This document shows positions 1-8,139 of a DNA stretch of 64,000 bases, one piece after another. Under the pieces are notes generated by a model that did not search any database, was not told the origin of the DNA, and saw only the letters and a list, made by a program, of their open reading frames with translations. The stretch covers positions 1 to 64,000 of the forward strand of contig CAZIUL010000003.1 of assembly GCA_964542475.1 (NCBI GenBank). The letters run 5' to 3'. Source of the stretch: CAZIUL01 sp964542475. GTDB taxonomy: Bacteria > Planctomycetota > B15-G4 > CAYZWU01. Position 1 is the first letter of the stretch. Every line of letters begins with the position of its first letter. The translations under genes and the position numbers were made by a program.

Positions 1-60
1 TTGCCACATCACAGTTTACGGCACCTCGCGACGAAGAGTATGAAAAAAGCGGGCTTATTA
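1..60 (+). repeat. Palindromic repeat family A, partial copy (right arm)
   Basis: This is the right arm of the ~178-bp palindromic repeat seen complete at 3193-3371 and 54805-54982. The left part is cut off by the window edge. Its last bases, GCGGGCTTA, run into the TAA stop of the minus-strand gene that begins here, so this copy also abuts a gene 3' end. Confidence 0.85.
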
Positions 61-2364
61 TTCCTCTTTCTCTTCATCCCAGAAATCACTCAACCGGGCC
101 AGCACAAGATGCGATTTCAAGAGCTCGCCGTTCCGTTCAAACTCGATTTCGATCGAATCACCGGGCTTGCACAGGGCGAGCACTTTACCCACACCTTCGG
201 GCGAATCTACATCCGTGCCCCCTATCTTCAGCAGCACATCACCCGCCGCTAGCTCCGCTTCCTCGGCCGGCGAACCCGGAACGATTTCAACGACGAGAAC
301 CCCGCGCTCAGCCCCTTCTACCGTGTTCAACATGACCCCTACAAAGGCTCTGTCCGGCAACGTGGCGGGGAGGGGTTCAGGCTCTTCAAAAATATGGGTA
401 ATCAATGGTGGTTCATCATCGGAAATCCTGGGCATCAGCACGAACCACGCGGCAAATGGAGGCAAAAATCTGGTTTGGAGTCCGAGCGAGGAAGCGCTTC
501 TTAACGACAAAACGATGTCCTCTCCGTCTCTATACTCCTCCAGAACCGCTACAAGCGCTCCGATGTGCTCGTCGAATGCCTTGACCGTGGGCAGAATAGT
601 AATGTCCAGCGGAACGGAAGATTCCGCCGAAAGCATCCCGGCCCACGGAGCAAGCGTGCTGTAAACCACTGACAGCACCCTGCCTTCATCAAGGTATAAA
701 ACCCCCATCAGGTTTTCCGTGCACCCTTCCCTTCCGGCCATTGCCGCATTGAGCGTTGCTTTGTATTCAGGGGAATCAAGCAACAGGTCATCCCGCTCTC
801 CCGATTCCCGGTTTTGCCATTTAATGGCCTTTCTCAGCTCTCTCACTCCGCCACCGACGTACAGCCTGTCTCCGGACACGCAAAAAGCCGGAGCAAAAGG
901 GAGCCGCGTCACCCTCGATGAAAAATATGAACCCTTGAGTCCGCCCTCCATGCTGAACTGCTTGGAAAAAAACCCATTCTCGTTCATCATCTTCTTCAGC
1001 TTGTCAGTGAACTCGAGGAAAGGCTCCTTCTCCTTCAGGTCCGCGACAATAATCAGCTCGGGAATATAACCGTACTTCGGCAGCACCAGGTAAAGAGTGA
1101 CGTTTTCACCAAGACAACCAAGCGCACGTTCCACATCGATTCCGTAACGATCGGACATCCAGGCAAGGTTTGAACGAAGCGAGGCAAGGGCCTCGGGGTC
1201 GTTTAGGCCCATCAACTCCTTGAGTCGGGAAAAAAGCACTGTCGGGTTGAAATCGAAGGAAAAAAACAACACCGCTTCAGACGGAATGGAGCATGAAAAA
1301 TCGACGCCCGAAGAAAAAGCGTCCAGAAGGATCAAACCTTCCGTCCGCTCGCTGTACACCACTTGAAAGTCGTCCACGATAAAACCGTTTCTCGCGGCAA
1401 GGCTCCATCCAAGCCAGCTTATCCATTTTTCATCCCTGTTATCCCGGTCAGCGTCATTGGTCTGTCCGAGCGAGCGGATCGTGTCAATGCCCTTCTCGAC
1501 GTTCAAAGCGCAAAAGACGGCTGCGCCCGCGCTCATTAGCCTGCCTTTCAGCCTTTTGAACCGTTCATTCCGTGCAAGGGAAAATTCTTCCCGTGCTCCT
1601 CCCGCTAACCGATCAAGGAGTGCTGAAAAATCGGAACCGCTGTTGCTGATAAGCACCCGGTCGTTCCAGAATGCCAGGTAAAAAACCGGTCCCATGCCGG
1701 CTTTCGAAGGAAAAGAAACCTTCCGGATCTCCACATCTCCCTTTTCATAGCTCCTGATCTCCTTCTTCCCCGCAGCCCCTGAGAAGCTGAAAAGGCCCAT
1801 AATCCCCTTTTTGAAAGCCTCCGGATTTTTAACGCACACCAACGCTGCCATTCCGGGAAAAAAACCAGGAGACGCGTTGGGTAGAGAGCTTTCAGCCTCC
1901 CGCTCGCCGGGCCGCGCTTTCCGCATGAGGTCAATAACCGCGAACGAAACCGATCCGACATGCTCGCGAACCAGGTTGAACGCGCTCGTGAGCGTATCGA
2001 GAGTTGACCGGTCAGCATCGTCCCCAACGCTGTGCTCGATAATATCCCAGAGATGAACGGCAAAGGCCTTGATCTCGGGATCGTTGAAGAAAGCGTAGAT
2101 ATCAAGCCCCTTGCTTTGCTTTGAGATCCCTTCCACGTCTGCTGATGCATATAACAGTACATGCTCGGAAAGGCAGTCGGCAAGCTCATCCGTATCAGCG
2201 GCAAAAGCCGGGGAGGACAGGAGACTCAACATGAAAAAAAGCGAAACAAAACCCGCCCGACACCAGGCCGCCCGTTTTATAGCTGCTCCAGGATAGCGGG
2301 TTTGCGGCTCCTTACAGGTACCCGCGCAAAAAAAAGGGGCGCTTACCCGAACACAGAAAACCAT
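58..2364 (-). CDS. Secreted protein with C-terminal PDZ domain
   Basis: 768 residues. The ATG at 2364 has a strong AAGGAGG Shine-Dalgarno about five bases upstream, so the long N-terminus is probably real; it carries a basic stretch and a hydrophobic segment ending near an AFAA cleavage site around residue 55, suggesting export. The large middle region (about 60-660) looks like periplasmic DUF3352-type proteins, judged only from residue pattern. The last ~90 residues form a PDZ domain with the typical SPAEEAELAAGDVLLKIGG region. There is no protease triad, so it is more likely a periplasmic scaffold or sensor than an HtrA. It is divergent from the YkgJ-like gene. Substrate and function are unknown. 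Confidence 0.75.
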   Translation of the reverse strand: MVFCVRVSAPFFCAGTCKEPQTRYPGAAIKRAAWCRAGFVSLFFMLSLLSSPAFAADTDELADCLSEHVLLYASADVEGISKQSKGLDIYAFFNDPEIKAFAVHLWDIIEHSVGDDADRSTLDTLTSAFNLVREHVGSVSFAVIDLMRKARPGEREAESSLPNASPGFFPGMAALVCVKNPEAFKKGIMGLFSFSGAAGKKEIRSYEKGDVEIRKVSFPSKAGMGPVFYLAFWNDRVLISNSGSDFSALLDRLAGGAREEFSLARNERFKRLKGRLMSAGAAVFCALNVEKGIDTIRSLGQTNDADRDNRDEKWISWLGWSLAARNGFIVDDFQVVYSERTEGLILLDAFSSGVDFSCSIPSEAVLFFSFDFNPTVLFSRLKELMGLNDPEALASLRSNLAWMSDRYGIDVERALGCLGENVTLYLVLPKYGYIPELIIVADLKEKEPFLEFTDKLKKMMNENGFFSKQFSMEGGLKGSYFSSRVTRLPFAPAFCVSGDRLYVGGGVRELRKAIKWQNRESGERDDLLLDSPEYKATLNAAMAGREGCTENLMGVLYLDEGRVLSVVYSTLAPWAGMLSAESSVPLDITILPTVKAFDEHIGALVAVLEEYRDGEDIVLSLRSASSLGLQTRFLPPFAAWFVLMPRISDDEPPLITHIFEEPEPLPATLPDRAFVGVMLNTVEGAERGVLVVEIVPGSPAEEAELAAGDVLLKIGGTDVDSPEGVGKVLALCKPGDSIEIEFERNGELLKSHLVLARLSDFWDEEKEE

Positions 2365-2415
2365 AAAAACCTCCTTGACCGGTACTCTATGTAAATCAGC
2401 GGTTTATGCTGTCTC

Positions 2416-2444
2416 CATATACCTGTTATTGCTCAGGGATCCAA
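2416..2444 (-). promoter_or_regulatory. Putative sigma-70 promoter for the PDZ-protein gene
   Basis: On the minus strand, TTGGAT (2439-2444) and TATATG (2416-2421) are separated by 17 bases and lie about 50 bases upstream of the ATG at 2364. Each box matches four of six consensus bases. Not tested. Confidence 0.4.
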
Positions 2445-2495
2445 TTGCTTTCACAGCTCTCATCAAATTTCCTTCCGGTTTCTGGTCAGCCACCC

Positions 2496-2524
2496 TTGAA
2501 TGCAAAAAACAAAAATACTATAAT
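2496..2524 (+). promoter_or_regulatory. Putative sigma-70 promoter for the ykgJ-like gene
   Basis: TTGAAT (2496-2501), a 17-base spacer and a perfect TATAAT (2519-2524). This is the best promoter match in the window. Transcription would start near 2531, giving a long untranslated leader before the ATG at 2761. Confidence 0.6.
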
Positions 2525-2760
2525 GCTCTACGAAAAAACAGTGTTCTTCTTGGTGCTGTATGACGGCAGAGGGAATCTCGTGGAATAGATCTCATTTCCT
2601 CTTTCGCTCCCTGGGCACAGCTTACGGGTTCTATTGTATCCTCCGCTTCCAGAACCTGTTTTTTTTATCAATTTAAATGAGTCCAAGGGCAAACTCAAAG
2701 ATATCTTTCAGGAGTAAAGGCCCTGCTCTTATAAATTCATTGAACAACCCGGAGTAACTC

Positions 2761-3195
2761 ATGAAACCTTGGTACAGCGAGGGACTCAAGTTCAACTGCC
2801 AAAAATGCGGAAACTGCTGCCGCACAAACGGTGACTATGAGTTCGTTTATGTCGCCAAAGACGAAATCAGGCGCCTCATGAACCATTTGGACATTCCCAG
2901 AAAAGAGTTCATGAGAAACCATTGTTCGCGCCTGGAAGGTCGGACGATTATCAAGTTCGGGGATAATGTGTGTTCTTTGGCTGCCGGCAACGAATGCCTG
3001 GTTTACCGCGTACGGCCCATCCAATGCAGAGCATGGCCATTTTGGCACGAAAACCTTGACGAATGGGTATGGCACGAGGAGGTCGCCTCCATCTGCCCCG
3101 GTGTTAACCGCGGACGGCTCTACAGCCAGGAAGAAATCGAACAGATAGCAAACGAAGTGAACCATGTTCTCGAGTCCGAAATGGAAGAGGCCTAG
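2761..3195 (+). CDS. YkgJ-type cysteine-cluster protein
   Basis: 144 residues. The N-terminus carries the CxxCxxCC signature (C13, C16, C19, C20), with further cysteines downstream (HCSR, VCSL, ECLVYRVRPIQCR, SICPG). This is the pattern of the zinc/iron-chelating YkgJ family, small cytoplasmic proteins that bind metal through the cluster; the cellular role of most members is unknown. The motif YRVRPIQCRAWPFW is the family's second conserved block. The start has GGAGT about eight bases upstream. The gene's TAG stop is also the first three bases of a palindromic repeat. Confidence 0.85.
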   Translation: MKPWYSEGLKFNCQKCGNCCRTNGDYEFVYVAKDEIRRLMNHLDIPRKEFMRNHCSRLEGRTIIKFGDNVCSLAAGNECLVYRVRPIQCRAWPFWHENLDEWVWHEEVASICPGVNRGRLYSQEEIEQIANEVNHVLESEMEEA

Positions 3196-3371
3196 CCCGC
3201 ATATTTCATCCTCTTCTGCTGCGGCACCGTAAACTGCACTCATGCTGCGTTTCATGCCAGGTGACGATCCTCAACCTGTAAGAACAGGCCTGCGGTCGTC
3301 TCCTGACATGCGCCTTGCCACAACACAGTTTACAGCTACCTCGCGACGAAGAGTATGAAATAAGCGGGCTA
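3193..3371 (+). repeat. Palindromic repeat family A, complete copy
   Basis: About 179 bp. The ends TAGCCCGC and GCGGGCTA are exact inverted repeats, and the whole unit folds on itself as an imperfect hairpin. A nested inner stem CCTGT/ACAGG closes an AAGA loop. Compared with the copy at 54805 the core is nearly identical, but the inner left arm differs at two positions. It starts on the stop codon of the preceding gene. Confidence 0.9.
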
Positions 3372-3635
3372 AGGCTGGAGGAAGAGCTTTAGGAGTCCGT
3401 TGAAAAAGTGCTTCGTAAGCGAGGCCGAGTCATTTTGCCCGAGGTCAAGGCGCGAGACCGCAGGCGAATCAGTGGATTCGTTGAGGATCTCGCAACGCAG
3501 AGATCGGGCAAAAGGGCCGGCCGCAGCCGATCTGACTTTTTCAACGGGCTCTTAGGTGCGCACCTGTGAGACGGGAAAAGGTGACAACTTAAAACCAGGA
3601 AATGAACTGTTTTCTTGAGGGGGCTTTTCGTCACG
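3196..3635. other. Intergenic stretch filled by two palindromic repeats
   Basis: Between the YkgJ-like gene and ruvX lie a family A repeat (to 3371) and a second, unrelated palindromic element (3390-3554), followed by a 12-bp perfect palindrome AGGTGCGCACCT near 3554-3565. I see no coding sequence. Confidence 0.7.
3390..3554. repeat. 165-bp palindromic MITE-like element (family D)
   Basis: Twenty-base terminal inverted repeats (3390-3409 and 3535-3554) differ at only two positions and share CCGTTGAAAAAGT. Inside are nested complementary pairs: TTTTGCCCGA (3433-3442) with TCGGGCAAAA (3504-3513), GCGAGA (3452-3457) with TCTCGC (3488-3493), and CGAATC/GATTCG around a four-base centre (3465-3480). 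The whole element is one long imperfect hairpin. It has no coding capacity and no second copy in the window. Confidence 0.75.
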
Positions 3636-4064
3636 ATGTGCGCGGCCAAAGGTAGATTGCTGTCGATCGACTTCGGAAAGGCGCGGATAGGGTTGGCGAT
3701 CTCCGATCCGCTGGGGATCACGGCGCAACCTCTTGAAGTTGTTGATGCAAAAATCCAGCGCAAAGCCCTTCTCGAAATCAAGGCTCTGGTGGACAAGTAC
3801 CGGGTTGAAAAAATCGTTATCGGTCTCCCCTTGAACATGAACGGTTCGGAAGGCCCCATGGTCGGGTCTGTTCGCGAGTTCGCATCGAAGCTCGAAGAGA
3901 GCTGCTCAGTAAAAGTGATCGAAATTGATGAGCGAATGACTTCGCTTCAGGCGGGAAAGGCCCTTGATTCGGCCTCTATGCGAGGGAAGAAAAAGAAAAA
4001 GAAGATCGACTCCCTTTCAGCTCAAATCATCCTCCAAACCTATATGGATTCGGTGCAAAGCTGA
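3636..4064 (+). CDS. ruvX: Putative Holliday junction resolvase RuvX (YqgF)
   Basis: 142 residues from the ATG at 3636, which has GAGGGGG 12 bases upstream; an in-frame TTG at 3615 lies on top of that site and is unlikely. The N-terminal LSIDFGKARIGLAISD is the RNase H-fold signature with the first catalytic aspartate. KIVIGLPLNMNG and the late VIEIDERMTS (catalytic Glu/Asp) follow in the family order. A Lys-rich loop (GKKKKKKID) replaces the usual RGK-type loop before the final DSLSAQIILQTYMD helix with the last acidic residue. RuvX/YqgF proteins act on Holliday junctions or on 16S rRNA 5' processing. ftsK follows. Confidence 0.88.
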   Translation: MCAAKGRLLSIDFGKARIGLAISDPLGITAQPLEVVDAKIQRKALLEIKALVDKYRVEKIVIGLPLNMNGSEGPMVGSVREFASKLEESCSVKVIEIDERMTSLQAGKALDSASMRGKKKKKKIDSLSAQIILQTYMDSVQS

Positions 4065-4190
4065 TATCCTGTCAAAGAGCCAATCAGCTCATCCAGGTTC
4101 TCCCAGAGCGTTTGGCTGAAAAATTCGAACACCAGATCAAGAGGTTCGATTTTCCCCCCTTCAATATGTAGTGCTTATTTGATCTTTTTG

Positions 4191-4220
4191 TTGGTCTCCA
4201 CACCTGTTTTATTGTATGAT
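4191..4220 (+). promoter_or_regulatory. Possible promoter for ftsK
   Basis: TTGGTC (4191-4196) and TATGAT (4215-4220) with an 18-base spacer, about 90 bases upstream of ftsK. Confidence 0.35.
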
Positions 4221-4311
4221 TTTTCAAGCGTTATCCTGAATTCGGACCAAACCAGGAAACGTTGTGTTGTAGTATGGCGGGCGGATCTTCCATGACAGAA
4301 GACATTCGTTA

Positions 4312-6723
4312 ATGTCTTACCAATGCTGGAAGAAGATTCCCTTTCCTCAACAGATCATAAAAGTTGCTCCCATGAAGGAATTTTCCGACAAAGCGCGCGA
4401 AATATGCGCCCTGTTGCTTTTCGGGGTGGCTTTTTTTGCATTCCTGTCCACCACCAGCTTCTCGGAAGCTGAAAGTTCAAGCCCGGGAGGGGCCAACCTG
4501 TGCGGTGAAACAGGCCGGGTCCTGGCCGGCTACCTGCTTTTTTCGTTCGGGTACGCCTGTTACGCGCTCTACGCCTGTGTTGCGTTATGGGGAGTAATAA
4601 TCTTCGTAAGAAAGGACATCCAGAACATTGTGGTCAAGGCACTTGGCCTCATGGGATTCACCTTCTTCTGCTCAGCGATATTGAGTCACTTTCTGAAAGG
4701 GACCTCTCCGTCAATGCCGGATCATGGGGGATTGGTCGGCCTGTACATCAACCGGTTCTTTACACAAACGCTCAACCTCGGCGTAGTCGGGACAAGGATC
4801 ACTCTCGTGCTCCTGGTCATGATCACCTTTCTGCTTGCAACGGATTGGCTCTACTATTCCTCCTTTGTCGGTTTTTCCAGATGGCTCGCCAATAAACGCG
4901 CTGAACATGAAAAGAAAAAACGCGAGACTGCCCGGGGAGGCCGCGCGGCAAACGAGGCTCCGACACAGGGCACAGATGTAAAAGAGAAGGATGATCCCGA
5001 AAAAACGAAGTCTGACATAGCGCTTTCCGTGCTGATGGAAAAGATGAAGGAGCCGGAGGAGGAGGAGGATGCAGGGGAGTCGGCGCCTGATGAAAAAACG
5101 CTCCCCCCAAAGACAGAACCCGGCAGGTTCACGGGCAAAAGGGACCCCGGAAAAGCGGCCGCGCCCCTTGATGAAGGCCTCATCAGTTACAAGCCTCCTC
5201 CCCTGAAAAAAAACATCGCCTACAAGATACCCCCGCTTGATCTTCTTGACAAACCGGAAGTGGTATCACAGACCGAGCTGAAAAACAGTATCTCCGTGAT
5301 TTCATCCAGGCTGGAGCAGACGCTGAGGTCCTTCAAAATCGAAGCCGAGGTCGTGGAGATCCAGAAAGGCCCGGTCATCACCATGTTCGAAATGGAACTG
5401 GCCCCGGGTATAAAGGTGGAAAAAATCAGGGCGCTTGACGATGACATCGCAATGTCGGTCAAAGCCCAGAGCATAAGGATCGTGGCTCCAATCCCGGGCA
5501 AATCGACATTCGGCGTGGAGGTGCCGAACCCCATCGGCGAGCTCGTGCGCCTCAAGGACCTTCTCTCCTCCAGGAACTTCAACGCCTCGAACCATGCGCT
5601 GCCCTTGTGCCTGGGAAAGGACGCGGCAGGAAAACACCTTATCGAAGATCTGGCCAAAATGCCCCATCTCCTCGTGGCCGGCTCAACCGGATCAGGAAAA
5701 TCTGTCTGCCTGAACAGCATAATCATGTCCCTCCTCTTCACCCGCACGCCCGAGCAGACCAAGCTGATCCTTGTGGACCCAAAGATGGTGGAGCTTTCCT
5801 CCTTCAAGCACATTCCTCATCTGATGTGCCCTGTTGTAACGGACATGAAAAAGGCCGGGGCCATAATGGAGTGGGCTGTGAACCTCATGGATTCGCGGTA
5901 CGAGCAGCTCAGCATGGCCGGCGTGAGGAACATATACGGGTACAACAAGCTCGGCGAAAAAGAGCTCAGGAGCCGCCTGGGAGATTTCATCGACGAGGAA
6001 AAGTTCAGCCCCGTCATGCCTTTCATTGTGATCATAGTGGATGAGCTGGCTGACCTCATGATGGTCGGTGCAAAGGAGATGGAACATATGATAACCCGAC
6101 TGGCTCAGAAATCTAGAGCTGTCGGCATCCACCTGATCCTTGCCACCCAGCGCCCCTCCACAAACGTGATCACCGGGCTTATCAAGGCGAACATGCCGAC
6201 ACGGATCAGTTTCATGGTGGCATCAAAGATCGATTCGCGGGTGATCCTCGACTCCAACGGCGCGGAAAAGCTCCTGGGCCAGGGGGACATGCTGTTTATT
6301 CCACCGCGCTCCTCGATCCTGTGCCGTGCGCAGGGAACCTTCATTTCAGACGACGAGATGCGGAAAGTCGTCGGCTTCCTCAGAGACACGGGGGGCCCGG
6401 TTTTCGAGGAAGATCTTGTCGGATCGAAACGCGACTCCGATTTCGACGCGTCCTCAGTGGACGAACTCTACGAGGAGGCGGCAGAGTTCATCATCGAGAC
6501 ACAGCGCGGCTCCGCTTCTCTGCTTCAGCGCAAGTTCGCCATCGGCTACACACGCGCTTCCCGGCTCATCGACCTGATGAACCAGGAAGGTCTGCTTGGG
6601 GAATACAAGGGAAGCCAGGCTCGCGAGGTGCTGATCACTGTTGAAGATTGGCAAAAACAGCTAAAAAACAAGCGGGTGAAGCGCAAGATGAAAAAATCAA
6701 AAATTACCGGTGAACAGCAATGA
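4312..6723 (+). CDS. ftsK: DNA translocase FtsK/SpoIIIE
   Basis: 803 residues. It is a membrane-anchored, septum-located DNA pump that clears and resolves chromosome termini at division. Several transmembrane helices fill residues ~25-190, then a charged Glu/Lys linker, then the motor domain with Walker A GSTGSGKS (~457-464) and Walker B IIVDELADLMM (~573-583). ATQRPSTNVITGLIKANMPT is the typical FtsK sensor region. The C-terminal ~65 residues (SLLQRKFAIGYTRASRLIDL) are the DNA-reading gamma winged helix. Neither the ATG at 4312 nor an in-frame ATG at 4372 has a good Shine-Dalgarno; I keep the longer. A shorter FtsK-like protein follows after 24 bases. Confidence 0.95.
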   Translation: MSYQCWKKIPFPQQIIKVAPMKEFSDKAREICALLLFGVAFFAFLSTTSFSEAESSSPGGANLCGETGRVLAGYLLFSFGYACYALYACVALWGVIIFVRKDIQNIVVKALGLMGFTFFCSAILSHFLKGTSPSMPDHGGLVGLYINRFFTQTLNLGVVGTRITLVLLVMITFLLATDWLYYSSFVGFSRWLANKRAEHEKKKRETARGGRAANEAPTQGTDVKEKDDPEKTKSDIALSVLMEKMKEPEEEEDAGESAPDEKTLPPKTEPGRFTGKRDPGKAAAPLDEGLISYKPPPLKKNIAYKIPPLDLLDKPEVVSQTELKNSISVISSRLEQTLRSFKIEAEVVEIQKGPVITMFEMELAPGIKVEKIRALDDDIAMSVKAQSIRIVAPIPGKSTFGVEVPNPIGELVRLKDLLSSRNFNASNHALPLCLGKDAAGKHLIEDLAKMPHLLVAGSTGSGKSVCLNSIIMSLLFTRTPEQTKLILVDPKMVELSSFKHIPHLMCPVVTDMKKAGAIMEWAVNLMDSRYEQLSMAGVRNIYGYNKLGEKELRSRLGDFIDEEKFSPVMPFIVIIVDELADLMMVGAKEMEHMITRLAQKSRAVGIHLILATQRPSTNVITGLIKANMPTRISFMVASKIDSRVILDSNGAEKLLGQGDMLFIPPRSSILCRAQGTFISDDEMRKVVGFLRDTGGPVFEEDLVGSKRDSDFDASSVDELYEEAAEFIIETQRGSASLLQRKFAIGYTRASRLIDLMNQEGLLGEYKGSQAREVLITVEDWQKQLKNKRVKRKMKKSKITGEQQ

Positions 6724-6747
6724 CGGTTTTTTTTGGAGGCAGGGCTC

Positions 6748-7962
6748 ATGCCTGAAATAATTAAATCCGGCTGCGACTTTTTCGGTGCTTCAGCCACACT
6801 GATCGGTTTTACTCTGCTTGTGATCTGGGGACTTTTTATTTTGTTCGGGCTGAACATCAACAGGCGGTACATGCGGTTCATCGGATGTGTCATGACCTTT
6901 GTCTGCTTCTCAATGCTGTTCGGGCTCTTATCCACGGCCGTTCTGCACGAAAACGGACCGCCCGGCGGAAAGCTGGGAAGCTGGCTCCATGTGTCCTGCC
7001 TGCTATCCGGCACGCACGGGTTAGCGCTTTTCCTTGCATTCATCAGCACCCTTGCATCGTTTCTGCTCGCCACCGACTGGCTGTTCCTCGATTATTTCCT
7101 TGATGCGCTCGGGCTCAAAGGCATGGAAACCGTGCCGGCTGGCGGGACGGGCTCTTCGGGGCTGAAAAAAGCGGGGTTTCACGAAACGGCACCGGCGGTA
7201 AAACCCATCAGGGCCCGGCAAAAGCCGCCTGACAGGGGGCGGATCGAGGAAAACGCTGCCCAGGCAGTGGCCCCGGTGCATGATCAACATAATACGGCCG
7301 CAACCGGAATGACTGTTGATGATCTTGCTGGGCCTGCTGATCCAGAACAGGACACGCCTGTTGACGCCCACTCCTGGTGGACGAAAGACGAAACAGATTT
7401 CACACACCCGGATCCGGCGGACAGCGACGACATCGACTCGGCAGACCCGCGGCAGGCAGAAATTACCAACGATAACGCTGCATCGGCAGTTGAGGAAGAG
7501 AATAAGCCGGTTGTCACGGAGGCTGAAAAACCGGCTGTTTCGAATACAAATGAAATAGAGGAGCCAGTAGACATCATGAAAAAAGCAGATCATCTTACGA
7601 CTTCAGAGGCAGAACCGTCAGTGGTTGAGCCCAGCCCCCTCCTTGGCAAGATCCGAAATGATGAAATAGAAACAGCTCATGTCGAGCGGCCTGATGAACA
7701 GATCGATGAAAAACCCAAGGCCGGTAAATCAGAAGCTCTCGAACTCCTTTTGGAAGAGGATGAGATTTCAGTATCCCTCGTGCAAAAAAGGCTCGGACTC
7801 GGTTACTTTCAGGCTGCCAAAACGATAGACCGGCTCGAAAAACAGGGAATCCTGTCCGCCCACGCCAATAACATCCCAAGGAGGGTCATCCTATCCAAGG
7901 AGGAGATCGAAAAGCTGATCGGGGAGGAAGGGTTGAGGCTGGAGGAAGAGAACCACGGATAA
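6748..7962 (+). CDS. FtsK-like membrane protein lacking the motor domain
   Basis: 404 residues. The ATG at 6748 follows GGAGG by eight bases. Three or four membrane helices occupy residues ~10-125; the last, with SFLLATDWLF, closely resembles TFLLATDWLYY in the FtsK just upstream. A long acidic, Pro/Ala/Glu-rich linker follows (~130-330). The final ~70 residues (EDEISVSLVQKRLGLGYFQAAKTIDRL region) match the FtsK gamma winged helix. No Walker A or B is present, and there is no room for a motor between linker and winged helix. It has the anchor and DNA-reading ends of FtsK without the pump. It is probably co-transcribed with ftsK. The last codons (Asn-His-Gly-stop) lie inside a dispersed repeat. 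Confidence 0.8.
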   Translation: MPEIIKSGCDFFGASATLIGFTLLVIWGLFILFGLNINRRYMRFIGCVMTFVCFSMLFGLLSTAVLHENGPPGGKLGSWLHVSCLLSGTHGLALFLAFISTLASFLLATDWLFLDYFLDALGLKGMETVPAGGTGSSGLKKAGFHETAPAVKPIRARQKPPDRGRIEENAAQAVAPVHDQHNTAATGMTVDDLAGPADPEQDTPVDAHSWWTKDETDFTHPDPADSDDIDSADPRQAEITNDNAASAVEEENKPVVTEAEKPAVSNTNEIEEPVDIMKKADHLTTSEAEPSVVEPSPLLGKIRNDEIETAHVERPDEQIDEKPKAGKSEALELLLEEDEISVSLVQKRLGLGYFQAAKTIDRLEKQGILSAHANNIPRRVILSKEEIEKLIGEEGLRLEEENHG

Positions 7963-7972
7963 ACACGGATAA
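7947..7972 (+). repeat. Dispersed repeat family B (CCACGGAT-ACACGGAT), copy 1
   Basis: The sequence GAGAACCACGGATAAACACG and following bases match copies near 25382, 28711 and 31433. This copy supplies the TAA stop of the preceding gene. Confidence 0.7.
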
Positions 7973-8011
7973 TTTTTTGCCTGCTTCCAAAATTATAAGC
8001 CAAGAGTGCAA

Positions 8012-8027
8012 AGGGGTTTTCGCCCCT
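8012..8027. repeat. Small hairpin AGGGG-TTTTCG-CCCCT
   Basis: Five-base perfect stem with a six-base loop followed by ACAAAA. It resembles the GGGCGAA/TTCGCCCCTAC hairpin at 43299-43319 and so may be a degenerate member of the family C hairpins. Confidence 0.4.
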
Positions 8028-8139
8028 ACAAAATGAGTTTTCCGCCACCCCTCAAAGGTGTTGATAATTACCAGGGAAAGCGTTTTAATCTCTTGTTTCA
8101 ATAACCTCGTTCGACCCATATGAGACAGGAGATATGACA

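Larger units (their letters stand above)
2365..2760. other. Divergent intergenic region with two promoters
   Basis: This gap between divergent genes holds one candidate promoter in each direction and a leader of roughly 230 bases before the plus-strand gene. Short open frames here start inside the promoter boxes and have no Shine-Dalgarno, so I do not call them. No structured RNA is obvious. Confidence 0.6.
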
